64,000 bases of DNA from Cordilura impudica (taxonomy: Eukaryota > Arthropoda > Insecta > Diptera > Scathophagidae). The position numbers and the translations under genes were made by a program. The DNA is taken from positions 37,037,059 through 37,101,058 of the forward strand of contig OY821518.1 in the NCBI GenBank assembly GCA_963682025.1. The letters run 5' to 3'. Of the stretch, positions 56,511 through 64,000 are shown piece after piece. How positions within the stretch are numbered: position 1 is the first letter of the stretch; each line of letters starts with the position of its first letter. The notes under the pieces were generated by a model. The model was not told the origin of the DNA, ran no database searches, and saw only the letters and a program-made list of their open reading frames with translations.

Positions 56511-57567
56511 GCTTCATATTTTTTACATAGGAGGTGCCACGCCTACTAATCCCATCCCGCCCAATTTTTATTGGACTACTCACATTAATATCTGATGGAC
56601 TCATGCAAAATGTCGAGTCTTTCCCTTTTATAGTACACCAGTTATATGATATTAGATATCTACTTTGCATGAGCGGTGCTACGCCCACTGCTCCGATCAC
56701 GCCCATTTTTTTGTTCGACTAATCACACAAAGAACCTATGAGCTCACGCAAAGCCACAAAGCTCTCTCTTTTACATTACTCCAGATATATGACATTAAAT
56801 AGTTACTTTGCATGGGGAGTGCCACGCCCATTGGTGTGAACCCGCCAATTTTTTGCTCGACTACTCATACCAAGATCTGATTGGCTCGTGCAAAGTGTCC
56901 AGGCTTCATTTTTAGCACACCAGTTTTATGATATCATATATTTACATTGTATGGGCGGTGCCACGCTCACTGCTCCAATCACGCCCATTTTTTGTCCATC
57001 TAATCAAATGAATTACTTATAGGCTCAGCTCACACAAAGTCCCAAGACTCTCACTATTACAGTACTCCAGATATATGGAATTTTATATTTACTTTGTATG
57101 TCAGGTGCCACGCCCATTGGTCCGATACTGCCCATTTTGCATCCGACTACTCACATTAATAATAAGTGACATCAGAAAAATTTGGAAAGCTCTCTCTATC
57201 ACATTACTCGAGATATATAATATTGAACTATTACTTGTATGGGAGGTACCACGCCCACTTATCCGATCCCGCCCATTTCCGGCGTAGCTACTAATATTAA
57301 TAATAGGTGACCTCACACAAATTTGCAAAGCTCTCCCTATCATAGTACTCAATATATGTATATAATATTTAAAATTTAATTTGTGTGGGAGGTGCCACGC
57401 CCACCAAAAATATTTAAAAAAAATATAGCCTATAGCACTTCCCATATCCGTAGTAAGACTCTGTGAAAATTTCAGGAAGATCATATGGGTAGTTACGGAG
57501 ATTACCTCCTACAAACAAACAAACAAACAAACAAACACACATTACCTCTTTATTATATTAGTATAGA
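56511..57567 (+). mobile_element. Retroposon-like element with ~143-bp tandem units
   Basis: Seven units marked by GGTGCCACGCCCA near 56533, 56675, 56821, 56956, 57105, 57246 and 57391 (spacing about 135-149 bp). Each has CGCCCATTTTT, ACTACTCACATTAAT and CTCCAGATATATGA blocks. Ends with GAAAATTTCAGGAAGATCAT, (CAAA)n and ATTACCTCTTTATTATATTA GTATAGAT. Inserted in the minus-strand LINE just before its endonuclease part. Confidence 0.65.
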
Positions 57568-58120
57568 TATTAAATTATGACTAAAAGTATTAATGACATT
57601 ATTTATTTGAAAAAGGCAACTCGAAGGGAATCCATTGATAAAAACAGCATTTGATTCTGATGAAAGTACTGGAACTAATTGATTGATGTTAGGTTCAGAC
57701 TGCCAAGATATTGAAGGAATGTTAAATTCACCAAACAAGATGAAAGAATCGGATGGTTTAAATTTCTTTTTAATCAAATTAACAGCTTTTTGTGCTCCTC
57801 GTATATATCATGGGAAGACTTTGGAGGGATATAACAACAAATAATATGTAACAGTTTATTTTGTTATTTCAATACTACACAAATAATTTTAGTGTTTGAA
57901 ACCTCATTGAGGTTGAGAAAGTATTTAACACGCCAATCAAAACTCCACTCCCTTTACGATTTTCATCATTTCTGACCCGTCTAAAAATTTAATACTCAGG
58001 GCAAAGTTGTGTTTCACTAAATATAATTATTTGATTTTCAAATTCAAAACTATCAGCATAAAGGAGTGGTAACTTAGAATTAAGGCCTCTAACATTGTGA
58101 TAAATAACAGAGATTGTATC
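57568..58120 (-). pseudogene. LINE AP-endonuclease domain relic
   Basis: Minus strand: VIYHNVRGLNSKLPLLYAD (58110-58055; the N-V-R-G-L-x-x-K endonuclease start), IIIFSETQLCPEY (the S/T-E-T motif), FRRVRNDENRKGSGVLIGV (R-D-R..G-G-G-V motif), then SDSFILFGEFNIPSISWQSE (57750-57690; G-D-F-N-x-P motif with E for D). Stops and frameshifts present. The enzyme nicks target DNA for target-primed reverse transcription; this copy is inactive. Confidence 0.85.
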
Positions 58121-58420
58121 GACAGGAATACTAATCAGTTTTTTGGAACAGGAGTACCAATTTTGGCTAAATAGGTAATATAATAATTCGGCTTCTCTTT
58201 GTAAATGGTTTACAGCAATTTAAATCGTTCGGAACAATGTTTTTTGAAGATGCTTTGCTTCGCTGTTCTATGTAATTTAATTTAAATATATTTAGTTCAT
58301 GGTTATGACCGAGTTTTGACTTTATGAAATTGGAAACGTCTTCGATTGATGTTTTTAGTGATAATCGTGCTACAAATTTAGTATTTTTTTAGGTTTTTGT
58401 GTTGCTATAGAAGCTTTGTT
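58121..58420 (-). pseudogene. LINE ORF1 C-terminal relic
   Basis: Minus strand: TKFVARLSLKTSIEDVSNFI and KSKLGHNHELNIFKL (58385-58285), similar to the V-x-R-L-x-x-x-x-S-x-E-D-V-x-x-F-I-x-x-K-L segment of CR1/jockey-group ORF1 proteins; then KASSKNIVPNDLNCCKPFTK. It lies directly upstream of the endonuclease start on the same strand, as expected. Moderately sure. Confidence 0.55.
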
Positions 58421-59857
58421 TAAGCTTGATATCAGTATAGTGGTTTAATATTTCAACATTTATAGAAAATTATGCGACTTTTAATATTTAATTTCATATA
58501 AAAATAAATTAAATATATATCTTACTAAATATTGCACTTGACAATGAAGGTACGCATACGAACAAGTTTGGAATTTCAAACAAATATTTATAATTTACTA
58601 CTACAGCACATCAAATAGCATTTATAAATATTTTTAAAGCCTGAAATACAAATTTTTTTTGTTCGTTTCTTTATTTTATACTGCTTAGATGTCAATAATT
58701 TATCGAAAAAGATCAAAACAAAAACAAATAAAATTGTCATACCTACCCACATTTTGTATAACGCAAACGTTATTGTTGTATTTTTTTTATTATTGCTCAT
58801 ATAAATGGTATGTATACTGCTAAATGCATTAATATCGACAAATCTCATCATCATCATCATCGTCATTATCATCTAACTAAACATTGATGCCACTGACTCC
58901 GTGAGTCAGTCATTCAGTCTGTTCAAAAGTTGAATACCAAGTTGAGTTCATCAATGGTTTATAAATGATATTTTAGAATTTGTTAAATTCTACACGTTTG
59001 TAGAGACGTAAAAAGTATGAATAAAATAAATATTTCAATTTAAAATTTATCACAAAATATATTGAGACCAGATTTTTACTTTAACTAGATTATTTAGATT
59101 ACCCATAGAACTAGATTATCTAGATAACAATTTGGCAAATTGTTCTTCAATTTCCGTAATAATTTTTGTTACATAATGTTTTAGTTTACTTTTCCAAGAA
59201 TGTTATTGATTACCCGGAATCTGCATTAGTCTCTTATTTTTTATCCGAATACTTTCAATTCTCTACATCAGTCAAAGTGAAAACAAACAAACACACATTG
59301 GACTAATAACATACATATTATATTAAGATTTTTTTTATTCCTAGTTTTGTTGTTGTTGTTGTTTTTTTTACACATTTTGTATCTAATGATGCCAACCATC
59401 AGTCGAGCTGCATGCTATTAACCAGAATTGAGATTTAAAGCAAATGATAACCAGCTTTTTGTTTTGTTTAATAATTTTCATAATAGTAAACAACTTTACC
59501 GGCTGTTTTACTGGGTATTTGAACAAAAGATCAGCTGTTTGGTTTATGTATTGTTTTGTTTTTGTTATTGATCATCATTTCTGTCAGCTTCATTTACACT
59601 CACAGCAAATTGTTTGTGTATCGCACTCTTTGTTGGAAATAAAATTTTTGGTTCATTATTTATTTTTAAAATTTAGAATCTATTTTGAAGTTTATGTAAA
59701 ACGTTGGAAAAATGTACACTCAAAATTTCAAGTGATTTTTTTTTTTAAGATTTTACGAAAATTTGGTTCTAAAGTTAAATTTTTTCGACAAGTTAGTTGT
59801 TGCATGAATCGATTTCAGTATTATATTATCTTTTCGAAAAGAAATAACAAATTTTCC
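58421..59857. other. No gene recognised
   Basis: (ATC)n run at 58846-58864; A- and T-runs. The 142-codon ORF at 59444-59872 is the longest here but is F/K/I/V-rich AT-driven sequence with no motif, and its end overlaps a transposon arm. I do not call it a gene. Confidence 0.45.
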
Positions 59858-61933
59858 AGACCACTTTTGTAGTAAAAAAAAAACTATGTCATGAAATTTG
59901 ACGGCACTTTTTTCAAAATTAAGAAATTGATTAAAGCCATAATATTTCTTCTATCTCTATACTTATAAGTACTCAGATAAAAAGTATTGTTTTACTACCA
60001 TGTTGTTAACCTATTGCGCAATGATACTGAAAATAGGAATTTTTTTTATAAAATTTTGAAAAATCTATTTCAAAGTTTTAAATAATTTTCTTAAACTAAG
60101 TTTAAAAAAATTGACCTGGAACTTTAAGGTTTTGTTAACTTCATGTCGGAGATTCACTTTAGGTAAATCGCTCTGCTGGACTTTTTTTTACAAGGATTTA
60201 TTTTTTGTGGATTTCGAGAATAACGCGTTTTTTGTGAAATATTCAGTAAATGTACTTTATGTCAAAAATTAATCAGTTTTCTACTTTAAAATGTTTTATT
60301 TCATCGTTCTAACTCATTCGGACTTGGCGCCACAAGTGACCCAAGCTAGTTTAGGGCGATTATGACAAAAAATTCAAATATTTTGCAAATGCTGTTGACT
60401 TTTGAAAGTGTTAATTAAAATATTAAAACCAAATGTGTAGATCTTCGTGTCTAAAACTTGGGATAAATTCGAGTACGTAAACACATTATTTGCCAAGGCC
60501 CGCTATGGATTTTAAGATATTTTTAAATAAAGTTTACCGAAAACAAGTTTTGAATTTAAGAAATATATTTCGGTTAATTTTTTATTTAAGCCTTCCGTGC
60601 TCTTGGGATCAAAATAATCAATTCTGATATATCTCTGGTGCAATAATTTGCTTATTGCTCGCGAACATAAATTAAAAGAACTTTCGACCGATTTTATTAT
60701 GAAATTATTTTATTCAATCTACATTTTGCTAACTCAAATAAGAACATTGTTAAACTATAACTCAACATTGTTAAATTATACTTAACTTTATACAGGAAGG
60801 ATATGGTTTTTTGTATTATTCTACTATCTGAGGTAAAAACAGGATTTCTTCTTCACTACTTGTTAACACTTTATTAAAATCTTTTATGAATTTAACGCCT
60901 CTTTCGGCAGTATCGTTTACTACAAATAAATAACTCTTTTTAAATAAATTAACTCTACTTAAAATCTTCATTAGAATTAGAAACAAAAAATGTTCAGTTT
61001 TCTGGGACGCAAAATCGCTTAAATCATTTTTTATTGAAATAACTTTTAATATTTTGATTTCGAAATGAATCGTTTTACAAACTGCATATTGCATGGGATA
61101 ATGTACGCAATATTATCAAACTCCTCAATTACTTAGCTGCTAATAGAATTTATTAACGTAAATCTATACTAATATTTTTTTATATTTTATTTTTACCATT
61201 GTATATTACTAAAACAGTTTTTTACAATGGATCATTTTAACCCTAGGAACATAAGAGGGAAATTTTTCGCAAAATATAACAGAATTTTATTTCCCAACCA
61301 GTAATAAGTTTACTAGAACAATACATTATTTTTAGATATTTGCTTTTCTTTTTAAATATGCCAAAATTCAAAGTTTGGCTTCGGCAAGGAATGTGTTAAA
61401 GGTCTTCGATTTCTTCCGAATTTCTAGCATGGAAGACTTGCATATTTGCGTCAAATCTAAAAATTCAACAGCACTTACAAAATATTTATATTTTTTTAAT
61501 AAATTATCTTTCTCATTGTCATTTATGACCCCAAGCCCGAAACGGTTAATACTTAAAAGTTGGAGACTGATAAATTTTTAATACAAAGTATTTAGAGGGA
61601 TTTTCCGAAAAATTCTCACAATTAATCTCTAACATGTATTTAACAAAACCTTAAAGATCCAGATCCATTTTTTTAAATGTTACTTAAGAAAATATTTTAA
61701 AACCTGAAAAAGGAGTTTTCAAAATGTTCACAAAAAATTACCTGTTTCCGGTCTCATTGCGCAATAGGTTAACAATGTGGTTATAAAATAATACTTCATA
61801 TCTGAGCATTCATAAATACAGAGACCAAAAAAAAAAAAAATTATGGCTTTAATCAATTTCTTAAAGTTAAAAAAACATTCAAATTTCATGTCTTAGTGTT
61901 TTTTTTTTTTTTTTTTTGGTACAAAAGTGGTCG
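59858..61933. mobile_element. ~2.1-kb inverted-repeat element carrying an N-D-x-A-E-R relic
   Basis: Left arm 59858 to about 60165, right arm about 61600-61933. Shared blocks: GACCACTTTTGTA tip, A-run, TGTCATGAAATTTG (left) against AGACATGAAATTTG, AAGAAATTGATTAAAGCCAT, TGTTAACCTATTGCGCAATG and TTTAAGGTTTTGTTAA. Divergence is moderate. The coding relic at 60816-61094 lies between the arms. Probably a decayed cut-and-paste transposon. Confidence 0.65.
60816..61094 (-). pseudogene. N-D-x-A-E-R family relic
   Basis: 92-codon frame. Residues 54-92 read SYLFVVNDTAERGVKFIKDF, NKVLTSSEEEILFLPQIVE, then stop. The 3' flank (60640-60815) matches 24330-24514 downstream of the relic at 25185-25473. The first ~50 residues have no match and may be chance. 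Compared with the copy at 175-327 it lacks the HRRRFPD tail. Function unknown; position between inverted repeats suggests it is part of a transposon protein. Confidence 0.6.
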
Positions 61934-62370
61934 TTGGGCAAATATTTGATTGATGGCAAATAATTTTGTTTGCCGAAAAACAGCCGTTTTTCTGCCCCAC
62001 AATAATATTTTGTGGTCAGACTAAGGCCAAGAAATATTTGACGTTTTTTTGTGAAGTATTTGTCTATGTGCCTTTATTAACACGTTCAATTATTTGACGG
62101 ATATCTCGTAAGTCGGATTTTATCAATTGACTCTTATTTTTTATATCAGAAAATTTTCAAAAACAGATACATATATTAGACTTACAAAACCAAGAAATAA
62201 GAATAAAATTGATATACAAATTTTATGGATAACATTTGTAATATTTGGTTCGAACATTCGGTTGTATCAATGTTATGTATATTATTTATTTTTGCTACAT
62301 ATTTGTTGTTTTTTTTTTTTTTTTTTTTTTTGTTAAAAGTACGATAGAAAAATGTGATAAAATGTTTATT
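61934..62370. other. No gene seen
   Basis: T-run at 62309-62331; ORFs on both strands (62127-62499) are AT-driven and partly overlap the next MITE. Confidence 0.4.
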
Positions 62371-62590
62371 CCCAGGAAAAGTTTCGTAATAGCAGCCCAT
62401 TGATTTTTGCATTACCAATAATGACCTACCCCTGCCCATTGCATTACTTCTAAAGTGAAAATAATGATTACCTAGGCAACTAGCTACCTCCAATGACATC
62501 CCCGTGTTAAAATAATGAGCTTATCAGGCAGACTTCAACCAGTTACTTCCCCTTCTAAAACCCATTATTTGGTAATGTCTTTTTCCTGGG
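62371..62590. mobile_element. 220-bp MITE with CCC..GGG ends
   Basis: Ends CCCAGGAAAAG and CTTTTTCCTGGG in inverted orientation, bordered by TTATT and TTGA. This may be a decayed TTAA duplication, which together with CCC/GGG tips is the piggyBac signature. No coding capacity. Confidence 0.5.
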
Positions 62591-62984
62591 TTGAAATACT
62601 TAAAAATTTTAAGCATGTAAAGATAATTTTTATTTTTTACAATTATTCTTAATTTTACAAAATTATTGGAAATATGATTCCCTACTCCAACTCTGGCTAC
62701 TATAATGTCATTGTGAATGAACTAAATAGTTTTTCTACTATAATAATAGAAACGTAATGCGATTTTTTATAAAGAAGTTAATTCTGTATATTAAAAAACC
62801 ATCATTGTTTTTATAAAAAAACGATCAGTAAAAAATTATAGTAAGTATTGATCAAAATAGAAAACCTATTTACTTTATATATAAATGGTATTAAAACTTA
62901 ATAACTAATTAGCGGCAACTGTATTAAAAGGGTAACTGTACCCAACAGCCGTAATACTATTGAGTTTCAGAACAGGCGAATGGT
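62591..62984. other. No gene seen
   Basis: AT-rich; nothing recognised. Confidence 0.4.
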
Positions 62985-63022
62985 GTCAAAGATTCGACAC
63001 AGCCGAATTCAACACTCTTTTT
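62985..63022 (-). repeat. Hairpin-tip repeat (ATTCGRC-TGT-GCCGAAT)
   Basis: GATTCGACACAGCCGAATTCAACACTC is the reverse complement, with one change, of the block at 28097-28130. It marks the end of a second dispersed element type. Confidence 0.5.
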
Positions 63023-63037
63023 GTATTATCTTATATA

Positions 63038-63254
63038 TAGCAAGCAGACCATACGATACGCTATACCATGCGTTTAAAGACTCTATCTCTAAGGTCGAAC
63101 TAATTGGATATAGAAAATAAGCATAAACCAAATTTGAGTGGTATTATTATTAATTTTTTGCCTTCGAATATGAAAAAGTTCATATCGAAAGCTATATTTA
63201 TATGGGGACTAGGTCAAAAAGTAGACCGATCCTGACCATATTTGGTAATGTCAC
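63038..63254 (-). mobile_element. Family A repeat, 3' part
   Basis: From a decayed tip (GACCATACGATACGCTATAC) through TTTAAAGACTCTATCTC and AAATAAGCATAAACC to ACCATATTTGGTAATGTCAC, where another family A copy begins in the opposite direction. Confidence 0.65.
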
Positions 63255-64000
63255 TTTTATACCCTATACCATTATGTGATTTGGGTATAATGACTATATG
63301 CTGCTGTTTGTAACTACCTTTTGGTAATTGACCTAGACCAACCTTTTATTACACCGATCAGCCCAAAATCACTTTCTGAGTCATCTTAGCGATGTCCTTC
63401 CGTCCGTCCGTCTGTGTGTCCATGTAAACCTTGTAATCAAACTACAGGTCGCAAATATGAATATATTTTGATGAAATTTGGTTTATAAGCTTCTATCGGC
63501 CATAGGACGCTGTTGAAATTGGTGAAATTCGGTCTATGTTTAGACCTAGTCCCCATACCAATGACCCCTACGAAATCAACACAAATTGCCATAAGATCCA
63601 AATTATCATATAGATCTCAGTCATATTGGGTTTGTATGTGTTTATTATATCCACTAATCAGTAGTCCAAAAAAATCCCTTTAGGACAATTCTTAGTCATA
63701 GGCCCCATATAGAGCTGCTTCCCGATCTTCACTTAAATCTATCAAAAAACAAAAATATTGCACAGATTTTTCTCAAATTTGGTTTGTGTATATTTTTCCA
63801 AAATATAACTGACTCTACCAAATATGGTCAGGATCGGACCATTTTTTGACCTAGTCTCCATATAAATATAGCACCCGGTATGAACTTTTTCCTATCTGCA
63901 GCAAAAAAAAAATTAATAACAACGGCTCTCAAATTTGATTTAAGCTCATTTTCTATATCGAATTAGTTGGTCCGAAGAGATAGGGCTCTAAACCATGGTA
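63255..64000 (+). mobile_element. Family A repeat, runs off the window
   Basis: 5' hairpin TATACCCTATACCATTATGT at 63257, GTCC run 63399-63411, body complete to CTCTAAACCATGGTA at the window edge; the 3' palindrome would lie just outside. Probably inserted into the copy at 63038-63254. Confidence 0.75.

Noticed and set aside
59444..59872. 142-codon ORF on the plus strand
   Set aside because: Composition is driven by AT-rich codons, no motif or splice context, and its 3' end overlaps the arm of the inverted-repeat element.

Overview
The window reads as nuclear DNA of a calyptrate-type fly (a blowfly or house-fly relative is my inference). It is strongly AT-rich and full of decayed dipteran transposons: DINE-1/Helentron-like repeats with GTCC/GGAC tetranucleotide cores, canonical Helitrons, Tc1/mariner relics and jockey/CR1-type LINE relics. 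I recognise no host protein-coding exon, rRNA or complete tRNA. It is most likely intergenic or deep-intron DNA, or the edge of heterochromatin.

Layout. 0-6.6 kb: a coding relic (108-327), four copies or fragments of a hairpin-ended repeat (family A), and a ~140-bp tandem array. 6.9-10.9 kb: a minisatellite with a ~20-bp unit, holding a reverse-transcriptase relic (7.6-8.5 kb) and a small inverted-repeat insert (9.65-9.95 kb). 13-19.4 kb: DINE-1-like fragments, two Helitrons, a divergent inverted repeat and a LINE scrap. 19.5-20.4 kb: a T-rich minisatellite. 21.6-22.7 kb: a long-TIR element. 23-27.7 kb: two Tc1/mariner relics, a second copy of the coding relic split by a tandem-repeat element, and a full family A copy. 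30-31 kb: a tRNA-like head and a DINE-1-like fragment. 31.8-34.6 kb: a 2.77-kb element with ~0.58-kb inverted repeats around the only substantial well-preserved reading frame of the window (347 codons from its first ATG). 34.8-36.2 kb: family A again. 38.3-41.6 kb: two Helitrons, the tandem-repeat element, family A and a Tc1 relic. 41.7-44.25 kb: a very large (AATTTTT)n array. 44.3-50.4 kb: family A, MITEs, and a mariner relic split by a family A insertion. 52.6-58.4 kb: one LINE on the minus strand broken by at least three insertions. 59.86-61.93 kb: an inverted-repeat element enclosing a third copy of the coding relic. 62.4-64 kb: a MITE and two nested family A copies.

The genes do not form a pathway; what they share is mobility. 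The most notable item is the 31826-34597 element. It encodes a protein with spaced acidic residues suggestive of a DDD/E nuclease, has an upstream frameshifted portion, and has a shorter ORF-less relative at 21642-22697. A second recurring protein motif (N-D-x-A-E-R) occurs at three loci and points to another transposon family. Family names below rest on my own reading of the sequence and on remembered family features; no database search was run.
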